Part shown: piece by piece, positions 1 through 7,606 of the stretch
Position numbering within the stretch: position 1 is the first letter of the stretch
Layout of the letters: each line of letters begins with the position of its first letter
DNA from: Chara braunii
Taxonomy: Eukaryota > Streptophyta > Charophyceae > Charales > Characeae
Length of the DNA: 22,787 nucleotides
Assembly (NCBI GenBank): GCA_003427395.1
Contig: BFEA01000069.1
Location: 709,799-732,585, forward strand
Direction: 5' to 3'
Made by a program: the position numbers and the translations under genes
Notes under the pieces: generated by a model
The model's database searches: none
Told to the model about the DNA's origin: nothing
What the model saw: only the letters and a program-made list of their open reading frames with translations

Positions 1-377
1 GTGAGGGTGTTGATTTCCAGACGGTAAGGCAAGCAACAACCGGACTATCCCTACTACAAGTGTTCTGAGTACCCAGTCTCTCGTGATGAGGCTTCGCGCC
101 TTGCATGCCTGCTCAGGTACGAACAGTTTAGTATATCTATACACATGGGGCAGGGTAGCGAAGTCAGCTTTCACGACGACGTGATTGTGATGAAGGTAGA
201 TCATTATCAATTTATTCAGTTTTATTAACGACTAACTTGGACTAAGTTGACTTAAGCAAATTAAGTCTGTTACCAATAAAGAAGCCAGTCAATTGGGGGC
301 CAATTCTTTTCTGCACTTGAAAAACAAAACACCGAAAGACGAAGCCAGCCACTTGGGGATGACGTCTTTCGGCTGAA
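1..377. other. Unassigned DNA, no gene seen
   Basis: No coding region or known element is recognised. Two similar segments containing GAAGCCAG followed by a TTGGGG-type run lie at about 281-300 and 341-360. A perfect 10-bp inverted repeat is present at 332-341 and 363-372 (CCGAAAGACG / CGTCTTTCGG, 21-nt loop). The segment leads directly into a simple-repeat tail, so it could be the body of an old retroposon, but nothing else supports that. Confidence 0.4.
332..372. repeat. 10-bp perfect inverted repeat (hairpin)
   Basis: CCGAAAGACG at 332-341 is the exact reverse complement of 363-372, separated by 21 nt. It lies 5 bases before the AACAAT microsatellite. No function is assigned; it could be part of a retroposon 3' end. 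Confidence 0.6.
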
Positions 378-447
378 AACAATAACAATAACAATAACAA
401 TAACAATAACAATAACAATAACAATAACAATAACAATAACAATAACA
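378..447 (+). repeat. (AACAAT)n microsatellite
   Basis: About 11.5 perfect hexamer units. A short piece of the same repeat (552-563) reappears right after the next poly(A) tract, which suggests that the intervening 448-553 segment was inserted into the microsatellite. Confidence 0.95.
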
Positions 448-553
448 GGTGATGCTCCCCACCAATAGATGGAGCCTGCCTGGGGGTGCTAGCGGTGTCT
501 GTTCATATCAGCACCCCACCCAGGGCGAGTGTTAAAAAAAAAAAAAAAAAAAA
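448..553 (+). mobile_element. SINE-like hairpin repeat with poly(A), copy 1 (5' truncated)
   Basis: A segment of about 105 bp ends in a 20-nt poly(A) at 534-553. It contains the second family hairpin (GCTCC...GGAGC around CCACCAATAGAT) at about 454-475. A third, strong hairpin follows at about 483-517 (GGGGTGCT / AGCACCCC). It sits inside an AACAAT array: the array precedes it and AACAATAACAAT follows the poly(A), consistent with a target duplication, although the repeat makes exact ends ambiguous. It lacks the first hairpin of the longer copies, as expected for 5' truncation. No protein is encoded. Confidence 0.65.
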
Positions 554-775
554 CAATAACAATGATGGCAGTAACAAGTGTAGTAAACCAGGGGGAAAAA
601 TTCAAAAAAAAGGTTTAATAAGTTAACAAAAATATCTGACCCCAAAAAAAAAAAAACCTCCCTGGACTGTGGGGAAGGATAACCCCGAATCCTGCTGAGA
701 CCAGCGACGGAGTTCCCAGACCCTTCAACACCCGCCACCCGCTCGCCCTAATGGAAACCGTGCAAGGGGCAGCCT
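554..775. other. Unassigned A-rich DNA
   Basis: No gene is seen. Contains A8 at about 604-611 and A13 at 644-656, the latter followed by a GC-richer stretch that does not match the other repeats clearly. Confidence 0.4.
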
Positions 776-856
776 AGGTGGACGCTGGAGCCTCTCCACC
801 GGTGATAGTGCTGTCTGCTCTTATCAGCAGCACTAGCACTGGAAGGGGTGTTTGTC

Positions 857-897
<41 letters not shown>

Positions 898-908
898 TGG
901 ACGCTGGA
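776..908 (+). repeat. 14-bp target-site duplication around the 790-895 insert
   Basis: AGGTGGACGCTGGA occurs at 776-789 and, perfectly, at 895-908. The right copy continues into CCCAGTTTCCAGC, an intact first hairpin of the short-repeat family. The insert therefore landed inside an older family member and duplicated 13-14 bp of it. Confidence 0.85.
790..895 (+). mobile_element. SINE-like insert with poly(A), copy 2
   Basis: A 106-bp insertion ending in a 38-nt poly(A) (858-895), flanked by the duplication 776-789/895-908. Its body has a hairpin with stem GTGCTG/CAGCAC at about 811-836. The loop resembles the third hairpin of copy 1 (TCTG, then CTTATCAGCA here against TTCATATCAGCA there), so it is probably a 5'-truncated member of the same family. 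The duplication and terminal poly(A) are the marks of target-primed reverse transcription. Confidence 0.75.
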
Positions 909-1010
909 CCCAGTTTCCAGCACGGAGGTTCAACCTAGGGACACTGATCCCGGTTCTCAGCACGAGTACTTAGGCAGAAAAGGATGGCTGAGCATGGTTC
1001 TCAGCACAAG
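896..1010 (+). mobile_element. Three hairpin-1 copies in a degenerate repeat
   Basis: Three copies of the 6-bp stem/7-nt loop hairpin. At 903-921 it is GCTGGA-CCCAGTT-TCCAGC. At 943-961 it is degenerate, with four core pairs left around the loop CCCGGTT. At 987-1005 it is GCTGAG-CATGGTT-CTCAGC. The third differs from the first at two stem positions on each side yet still pairs perfectly. No coding potential. Confidence 0.6.
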
Positions 1011-1015
1011 GATTT

Positions 1016-1167
1016 TTTGCATAATAAATTGAAAAAGGGTAGCTCGAGGTTGGCTCAGAGATAGGAGACCCTGGAGGGCTAGGAAGGACCCACTGGTGCC
1101 CCCCGGTGGCTCCCTCCGATACCCTGCCAGGCCAGGGGTTAGGATTGGATTATGGAGGAAGGCTACC
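1016..1167. other. Unassigned GC-rich DNA
   Basis: No gene recognised. Contains several short self-complementary runs, such as CCACTGGTGCCCCCCGGTGG near 1089-1108, but nothing that identifies an element. Confidence 0.35.
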
Positions 1168-1170
1168 ATG

Positions 1171-1199
1171 GGACGCTGGACCCGGTTTCCAGCATGGTG
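1171..1199 (+). mobile_element. Hairpin-1 copy
   Basis: GCTGGA-CCCGGTT-TCCAGC at 1175-1193, preceded by GGAC and followed by ATGG. The flanks match the hairpin near the 3' end of the LINE (GGAC before, ATTGG after). It has no adjacent poly(A) and is followed by unrelated sequence up to the next copy 50 bp downstream. Confidence 0.7.
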
Positions 1200-1244
1200 A
1201 TCTGTTTTGATGGCTCATGCTTCATGCTTAAAGATGTATCTATG

Positions 1245-1305
1245 GGACGCTGGGCCCGGTTTCCAGCAGGTGACGCTCCCCACCAATAGATGGAGCAGCC
1301 TTTTC

Positions 1306-1332
<27 letters not shown>
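1245..1332 (+). mobile_element. SINE-like hairpin repeat with poly(A), copy 3
   Basis: Hairpin 1 at 1249-1267 (GCTGGG-CCCGGTT-TCCAGC, innermost pair a G-U wobble). Hairpin 2 follows at 1275-1296 (GCTCC...GGAGC). A 27-nt poly(A) closes the unit at 1306-1332. This is one of the clearest two-hairpin plus poly(A) units in the window. No clear target duplication was found around it. Confidence 0.7.
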
Positions 1333-1336
<4 letters not shown>

Positions 1337-1663
1337 GTAGATACCTAGCCCAAAGTCATCGTGTGAGTATGCCCTCAGTGAGGGCGTTACAGCAAAATGT
1401 CAGGTCCAGGAAAGAAGGAAGAGGGAAACGAAAATCGAAACTGAACTTAGGGCGGGAAAGCGGGTCCATACATTCAGCAAAGTAATAGTGTTGGCATACC
1501 CTCCTCCACAAAGTGTCAGCAGCCCCTGGACTACGCCATGCCTCCCTGGTGGGGCACCAAAAAAAAAAAAAAAAAAAAAAAAGGAACTAAAACAAAAAAC
1601 ACAATCAATGAAAACCTGAAACTGGCCACTATAGCGTTAGATACGAAACGTGTGAGTTTTGGT
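1333..1663. other. Unassigned DNA with a 24-nt poly(A) tract
   Basis: No gene seen. A poly(A) run occupies 1559-1582. The preceding sequence (CTCCCTGGTGGGGCACC) does not match the hairpin family, and no flanking duplication was recognised. Confidence 0.4.
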
Positions 1664-1853
1664 GTGAGTACAACTTGGTGCACGGCCTTCCCGGACATGA
1701 TCTTTTGTTTTTCTTTTTGTTTTTCGAAGGGGCCCTCAAGGCCCAACTGCCGAGCCTCGTGAGTACAACTTGGTGCACGGCCTTCCCCGACATGGTCTTT
1801 TGTTTTTCTTTTCGTTTTTCGAAGGGCCCCTCAAGGCCCAACTGCCGAGCCTC
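1664..1853 (+). repeat. 95-bp tandem duplication
   Basis: Two adjacent copies, 1664-1758 and 1759-1853, each starting GTGAGTACAACTTGGTGCAC and containing a T-rich run followed by CGAAGGG and CTCAAGGCCCAACTGCCG. They differ at only a few positions, so the duplication is recent. Not coding as far as can be seen. Confidence 0.9.
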
Positions 1854-1949
1854 GTCCAACCCCCAAAAGGTTCGGAAAAAGTGGAAAAACAGCCAGTTTT
1901 CCCATTTTTCCCAATATCCTTGACTTCGTTTTTCTAATTCTGCTCAATG

Positions 1950-1965
1950 ATATCTCTTGACTCTT
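1950..1965. repeat. LINE target-site duplication, 3' side
   Basis: ATATCTCTTGACTCTT matches 10123-10138 with one mismatch. It abuts the poly(T) (poly(A) on the minus strand) that ends the LINE. Similarity may extend a few bases further out, from GCTCA at about 1943 and 10112, with small differences. Confidence 0.75.
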
Positions 1966-1996
1966 TTTTTTTTTTTTTTTTTAAGGTTTTACCAAT

Positions 1997-2015
1997 GCCG
2001 GGAAACGGGCCCGAC
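1997..2015 (-). other. LINE 3'-terminal hairpin, copy a
   Basis: On the minus strand: GTCGGG, loop CCCGTTT, CCCGGC, which is a 6-bp stem with one U-G wobble and a 7-nt loop. It ends about 15 nt before the poly(A). Flanks GGGAC and ATTGG resemble those of the hairpin in the short repeats (GGGAC, ATGG). In LINEs with stringent 3'-end recognition such a structure is where the RT binds; that role is inferred here. Confidence 0.65.
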
Positions 2016-2210
2016 GTCCCTTACAAAATAGCAACAGCCACAAGCTTGCTCCCTGCTACTCCGGCCGGGTGCAAGGCTGGGCTGCAGACACCAAACAAAG
2101 CCAACCAGAATTGAGTATCCCTAAAGCAACTGCCTATTGCCTATTCCTTATACCCACTGCACGTTGTTCAAAAGCTACTAAAAACAATTACCTTACAATT
2201 ACATTACAAT

Positions 2211-2229
2211 GCTGGGAGAAGGGCCCGGC
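2211..2229 (-). other. LINE 3' UTR hairpin, copy b
   Basis: On the minus strand: GCCGGG, loop CCCTTCT, CCCAGC. Same 6+7+6 layout as copy a with one mismatched pair, and also followed by ATTG. It lies about 200 nt upstream of copy a in the transcript, so the 3' UTR seems to carry a duplicated hairpin module. Confidence 0.55.
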
Positions 2230-2566
2230 GCCCGGGCTGCGAGGAGAGCCCGTCCTACGAAGGTAAACAGGAACACTACCAGTCAGCAATCAATACAGTT
2301 AACAGTATTCCTTGGTCCAGAAGCAAAACACCAATCAGACTAGTCAAAAACCCAGATTAAATCAAAATCCAAAAATCAGCATTCCCTAACCCTGTAAAGT
2401 ACTGGGACAGGGCAGTATGCAAAGTCATCCTAACCGTATCTCAGGACTCCTCTACAAGAAGAAGGATGTAAATGTCAGCTGTGGCACCCCGGTGGTGCCT
2501 ATAGCCACGGTCATCAAGCCCGAGAATCTTCCCCAGTGGGTGCCAAACTTGTTCATTGGTTTGGTT

Positions 2567-4129
2567 CTATATCCCTTGCTGACCACTTTGTGTCCAATCC
2601 GTGGCTATGGCTTGTTTGATATTGAATTTAACCTCAGCTCTGACTATTGGAGGGGTGAGGTGTTCATTTCTTCTAACTGCAGAGTTCCGAAGATTCCACA
2701 GCACCCAGAGGATCGCCCCTCTCAGAGTTTCTTCTGCATAACCCAGTGGGCCAATAGACGATTGTCTACAGGACGCGTTGCCCAACAGGACAAAATCATC
2801 CGTCCATCTTAAAGCGCTGTTGGGGATCGGGGGGGAGTCGCCCCTCCACCATTCCCAAAACGTTCTGGACAAGTCACAATGAAGGAACGTGTGTTGCAGA
2901 TCTTCAATTCTAGTTCCTGAACATACAGTACACAAAGGGGAGGCTTTGGTCGTCCTTCTTGCACACCAGGCGGCCGTCGGTATCGCCTGGTGCATAGCTA
3001 GCCATAACAAACTTGCTTGTTTAACAACCGATAAGTCCAACAGCAGTTTCCAAAAGTGCGGCAACGCAGAAGCTAGTCGTTCCACCGTGTCTGTCACCCA
3101 GCCCGTAGTGACCCAGCGTCTGGCCACCTTCCATCCAATGTCCAAATCAGGCCGGGCCAACTGATACCCCAGTTTCGTAGAATATTCGTAGAGGCACAGC
3201 TGATCCATAGGTTTGAGTGGGTGCACCCAGCCCCAATCTCTCGGGTCCAGTGGCAATTTGCAAGCCGGGACCGAGATCGCGAAAGGTCGTACGCACTCCG
3301 GATACTGCAATACACACACCGAAGTGAGTTGTGACAGCGGAGGTAAAGGCGTCTGTTGTTCTTCAAGAGTCATCGGTTGCCCCAAATATTGCTGCTGTCC
3401 TAGCAGTCTCCACGTCGATGTCCGCACTTGGCCCGACTGCACGATATTCTCAACCTTCCACAGGTGAGCAGGTTTGTCCTCTTCTGACTTTCTATACCAC
3501 ATGTTTGTGTGCAGCACTTTGCCTGCCCTTAGCGTGTCAACCCATTGGGGAGGCATTGCATCACACAAGGATGCCAAATGCTGAGATTGATATCTGAGAC
3601 CAGACAGTGTGTGTAACAACTGCAATGCTGTTTTCCAGTCCCCCAGGCAGGGGTCCCAGATGTCAAACACCGTCCCCACCCCCCTGGCCATCCAGGAGTC
3701 TCCAAACGCTCCCCGTCCAAAACAGGGAAAAGGTAGGGCATTTTCTGCCAGGATCTGGGGATTTTCGAAAAGAGGCTGCGTAAGAATGCGTTCCATAACC
3801 AACGGTGGTGGCCGCAAGTGCGGGATGCAGTTGTTCCATGCCTGCAATATACCTTTCCATACTCCATCTGGCAGTTTCTTCCTTAAGTAGGCAGGAATGC
3901 AGGTTGCTTGCCAAACACACCTTTTGTCACGCCAGTTCCAGGCACTCATCCAAAAGAAATCTGCCAACTGTCGCCATGGGCAAGTCGGACCAGCCAATAT
4001 TGCCCACGACACCCATCTCATCAACAAAGTTGTTATCTGTCGGGTTGGGTCCAAAACAGACAGACCTCCTAACCTCTTGGGCTGAGTAACAGTGGCCCAC
4101 GCCACTTTAGTAAAAAAAAACAGTATCAT
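2567..4129 (-). pseudogene. LINE ORF2, C-terminal part with RT zinc domain
   Basis: About 520 codons open to a TAG at 2567-2569. The start of this frame carries the post-RT motif seen in plant LINEs (VAWATVTQPKRLGGLSV), followed by about 350 poorly conserved residues. Then comes a zf-RVT-like domain: an FWKLLL...LLWLAMHQAIPTA stretch, the cysteines of PLCTVC and the His/Cys of HTFLHC. It ends with a W..WNLRN motif, common at the end of plant LINE ORF2. The frame is displaced from the upstream RT segment by an indel in the A9 run at 4112-4120. This is the longest open piece of ORF2. The first Met-like codons here are not a real start; translation would have to come from upstream. Confidence 0.8.
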
Positions 4130-5228
4130 TATCTTCCTCCTTCCATAGGTAATGCGCCAGGATGTGCAGTAGTGCAGATCGAGCTGCCTGAGTCAACTGA
4201 AAAAGGGCCCGCTGGTACTAAATAGTAGAAAGCACCGAATTATTAATAATGGCTGCTCTGCCCATCAAGCTCACCCCCCTTTGTTTGACCCTGGGAGCCA
4301 ATGCTTCATGATTAGATGTCAGAACGCGTGCGGAATTGGACATCAGGTCCTGTGTAAAAGAAATGGTGTGGCCAAGTAAGCGGTCTTGTTGGTTGGGCAT
4401 AATAAGTCTCATGCCCCAATGTTGAGGCGGTTGCATTCCCGGCGGGATCAGCGCGGACGATTTGTCCCAATTGACCGAAGCCTGCGAGACATGGCAGAAC
4501 TGTTCCACTGTGCCCTGCAGGGCTTGAAATGCCCCGTAAGTGGGCGGGATAACCGCCATTGCATCATCAGCAAAGGCCTTTGATTTAAAGCGGTGTCCCG
4601 ACGGTAGCAACAAGCCCGGGATGTTGTCATTGGTTCTAATCAATGTGTGTAACACCTCTACGTACAAAATATACAAATAAGGAGCCGGTGGGCAACCTTG
4701 CCGAACCGACCTCGTCAATTGGATCGGTGGGGAGAGAGTTTCATTGATGGTCAAGTGTGACACACTATTGTTGCAAATAGCCGCCACACCTGCCTTGAAT
4801 CTCGGCCCAAACCCAAATGCTGTGAGAGTGGTTTGCAGAAACTCCCAGCCTACACGATCATAAGCCTTCTCCAGATCCAACAACACTATTGCATACTGGT
4901 CTTCACCTGAAAGCAATAGTTCCACTATCTCTTCCGCCATCATCACATTATGCAATATTTGTCTCTCTGTCAAGAACCCCGTCTGAGATGGGTGAATGAT
5001 ATCCGGTAGGACCGTCTACAGGCGGAAGGTCATTATTTTAGCAAAAAATTTGTACAAGGATGGCATCAGTGTAATTGGTCTGTAGTTGCGCACATCCGCT
5101 GCATCACCCTTTTTATACAAAAGCAAAATGACTCCTGTTACCATGTCCAATGGTGGAGCAGCCCCGTTCCAAATAGACTGGAACATGTTCAACAGTAGCG
5201 GGGCCAACCAACGCATTTTTCTTGAAGA
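4130..5228 (-). pseudogene. LINE ORF2, reverse transcriptase domain
   Basis: Carries the canonical non-LTR RT motifs in order: GVILLLYKKGDAADVRNYRP, IVLLDLEKAYDRVGWEFL (first catalytic Asp), VRQGCPPAPYLYILYVEVL, and KAFADDAMAVI (FADD catalytic pair). Breaks: a frameshift next to the short A/T run at about 5215-5228, an in-frame TAG at 5016-5018 between the palm entry and finger region, and an in-frame TAG at 4218-4220 after the palm. The catalytic residues are still present, so the domain died by truncating mutations rather than active-site loss. It would copy element RNA at a nicked target. Confidence 0.85.
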
Positions 5229-5923
5229 AGTATCCTGGCAACCCATCCATCCTAGGGGCTTTGTGTCTTGGTTGGGTCCGGCATGTCCGCAAGACCTCGT
5301 CGAGGGTAACATCCTCGTCTAAGAGCTGCAGATGCTCGGGTGTGAGAACAGCTTGAATTTTGGACCAGACCAAGTGATGGAAGTCTGCCAACAACTGATT
5401 CTCCGTGTACTGTGCCTGTGAGGCCAGCAACGCTTCGTAGAACAGGGAGACATTAAGCATGACTCCCGCTGTGCTTTCTGCTACAGGCGCCATAGGGTCC
5501 ATAGGATGCGCCATAGCTCTAATCGATGACGGCGCTGACTTGCGGCGGTGCCCTCGAAAGAAGGCTGCAGTCATTCTATCACCTTTAGTCAGCCATTGCA
5601 CTTTATTTTTATTGGCCGCAGTCCTAAGTGTCGGGAGCACCTCAACGGTCCAGCGTTGTCGTATAGAGTCGAGACGAGTCATCAGCGCAGTTCCATCCAA
5701 GGCGAGAGTCGAAGTTAATTGGGCTATTTGATTATTCAAATCTGTGAGAGCGGATATGCGGTCTACCGTCAAGAATTTTTTAAACAAAAGACCCATGCTT
5801 TTAACCGATCTCAACCCCCCCAAAAGCCACGCAGTTGAGGACAGATACAATGGTCTAGAGTGAACCCAATCAGACCAAAAATTTAGCATGTATTGGGTCA
5901 TATATTCAGAGTCCAAAACCCAT
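5229..5923 (-). pseudogene. LINE ORF2, endonuclease-RT linker
   Basis: An open segment between the endonuclease and RT. It contains the usual features of plant L1 linkers: NKVQWLTKGDRMTAAFFRGH (compare the family pattern of W...GD.NTKFFH), a central LLASQAQYTENQLL-like stretch, and KAPRMDGLPGYFFKK at the RT entry. The frame changes at both ends: near 5935-5945 upstream and near 5215-5228 downstream. Other frames in this region show no related motifs. Confidence 0.7.
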
Positions 5924-6640
5924 TCAGGAAGGGTATTCCTGCGGACACCTGAACGGGACTACCACACATTTGGCTAACAAGGGTTGAAGCGATTCTGACA
6001 GAAAGAACAGATCTATTCTACTACGAGGGAGGTATTGCTGGTGGCCAGTCGCAGAGGCAAAATAAGTGTAGGTTCTAAGGCATGGGTGCAACTGCCTGAA
6101 TGCGTCAACCAATCATTGCTCTGCAACTACAGTGGAAAGTAGGATGGCGTCCGATGACAAAGGGGCGACCCTGGGTGAATCCATACCTGGCACAAGGGTG
6201 GTATTCCAATCGCCCCCCAAGACCAGTCTATCCACCGCAGGTAACAACCAGGGGATGGATTTTAAAAAATTCAATCTTGGCTGTTGCCGAGACCGTACAT
6301 ATGCATTGAAAACTGCCCAATCATCGTGCCCTACCGTAAATCTCACCCAGACCCATTTCCCCGCAAAATCCATGTAGTAGTCTGTCACCGAGAAGGGGAA
6401 GTTGCGAGAGAACAAAATCGCAACTCCCCCTCTTGAGCCCACTGCAGGGGCCCAGAACTGTTGACCTGTCCACCATCCCAACTGTTCCTGTATGGCTTCT
6501 GAGTCCAGTTTTGTTTCCTGCAACAGCAGGATCTGTATTCCTTTATTTCTCATCAATGTTTTAATCAAAGATCTTTTCACCGTCACCCTACGGGACCCTA
6601 GCCCACGCATGTTCCATGATGCTAATCTGATCTTGTCCAT
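5924..6640 (-). pseudogene. LINE ORF2, N-terminal AP-like endonuclease
   Basis: Starts with ATG at 6640, immediately after the TAA of the upstream ORF (TAAATG). Endonuclease/exonuclease/phosphatase family motifs: LASWNMRGLG (Asn10), LLLQETKLD (Glu42), GGVAILFSR, LGGDWNTTL (Asp144, Asn146) and, after the break, SRIDLFFLSE. This domain nicks the target DNA. There is an in-frame TGA at 6113-6115 (codon 176), and the frame ends at a TGA at 5924-5926. The terminal S-D-H motif with the catalytic histidine is not visible where expected (about 5940), so an indel probably removed it. Same reading frame as the ORF before it. Confidence 0.85.
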
Positions 6641-7606
6641 TTACCCGTTGATGTCCTCCCAGTCCGTGCATTTGAGGTGTAAGAAGTTATTTGAAAACAG
6701 GCTTTTGTGCCAAGGGATAGCCGACTCCACCAGAGTAAGCAAACCATCATTCCAACAATCGTAAATCCGTGTGTCCACAGCAGTCTGTCCTTGCGGGTTC
6801 TGCATCAGTGTCCACGACAACCAACGAAGGGCCGGCAGAGGTGGTGGCGATGTGGTGGTCGGGCTGACCACCGCATCCAAGATCGGGAAGATCATAATGT
6901 CTGTCCTTCCCTGATCGTTGGTCGGAGTGAGTCTGGCCCATTCCATTTCTGCTAAGGGTCTAATCTTGAAGGCCGGAGAAATCCACTTACCCACCTCTCG
7001 TAGTACCACTTGCGGGGATGGATCTTCGTGCAACTCAAAGTGCGGGATCGTCAGAGGGCCCACTGCTGAAACTGCTGTCAGCAACTGCAGAAGCCCATCG
7101 ACAGCAGTGAAGACCAGCGGCACGACAACCCATGGTTTTCCCGCCTCTATTGCTTCTGTAATCGAGCCAGGAAACACCTGGGCTCGAAGCGGTTGTCTGA
7201 TCTCTGTCGGCTGGAGTTGTTGTCGATGCTGCAAGTGCGGTTCTTCTTGGAGTGTTGTTGGTTGCTGTGATAGAGGAGCGGCACTCCGCAAGTCTGTTGG
7301 CTGCAGCCCCTCCAGCTGTGTGGCCGCGTCGGCCATGTCTGCCCAAGAAACAGATCTTGCTTGAGACGCATCTGATATGGTACGACGATCCTGAGAAGGC
7401 CGATCGTAAGGGCCCGGTTGCTGTTGCCTTGGCCCCCCTGTGGTCGCTTTTCTCCGCTGCGATTGGTACGGATCTTTCTGTTGGAACATAAGCACTTCCT
7501 CTCCCGTTATCTCTTTCGTCGGAGGGGGTGCCTCCTTGTAGCCACCATCCCCCCCAAGTTGTTGTTGCTCGGTAAGCCGTCCCGGTCCAACTGTTGGTAC
7601 CATCAT
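6641..7606 (-). CDS. LINE middle ORF, unknown function (321 aa)
   Basis: An intact ATG-to-TAA frame of 321 codons between the gag-like ORF and ORF2. Its ATG overlaps the TGA of the upstream ORF by four bases (ATGA), and its TAA is followed at once by the ORF2 ATG. Residues 1-150 are Gln/Pro-rich and probably disordered. Residues about 150-321 look globular: a VVVPLVFTAVDGLLQLLTAV segment, EVGKWISPAFKIRPLAEMEW, and a C-terminal ALRWLSWTLMQNPQ region. I do not recognise the family. It could be a second ORF1-type protein, or the displaced C-terminal half of ORF1 after an old frameshift. It is open over 966 nt while the neighbouring ORFs carry stops. Confidence 0.6.
   Translation of the reverse strand: MMVPTVGPGRLTEQQQLGGDGGYKEAPPPTKEITGEEVLMFQQKDPYQSQRRKATTGGPRQQQPGPYDRPSQDRRTISDASQARSVSWADMADAATQLEGLQPTDLRSAAPLSQQPTTLQEEPHLQHRQQLQPTEIRQPLRAQVFPGSITEAIEAGKPWVVVPLVFTAVDGLLQLLTAVSAVGPLTIPHFELHEDPSPQVVLREVGKWISPAFKIRPLAEMEWARLTPTNDQGRTDIMIFPILDAVVSPTTTSPPPLPALRWLSWTLMQNPQGQTAVDTRIYDCWNDGLLTLVESAIPWHKSLFSNNFLHLKCTDWEDING

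Larger units (their letters stand above)
1983..2566 (-). other. LINE 3' UTR
   Basis: 584 bp between the ORF2 stop and the poly(A). No coding potential. It holds two copies of the same 19-nt hairpin and a small GGCACC/GGTGCC hairpin near 2483-2499. Confidence 0.7.

Noticed and set aside
242-1485. Short frames with poly-Leu, poly-Lys or poly-Phe
   Set aside because: They are translations of microsatellite and poly(A) tracts.
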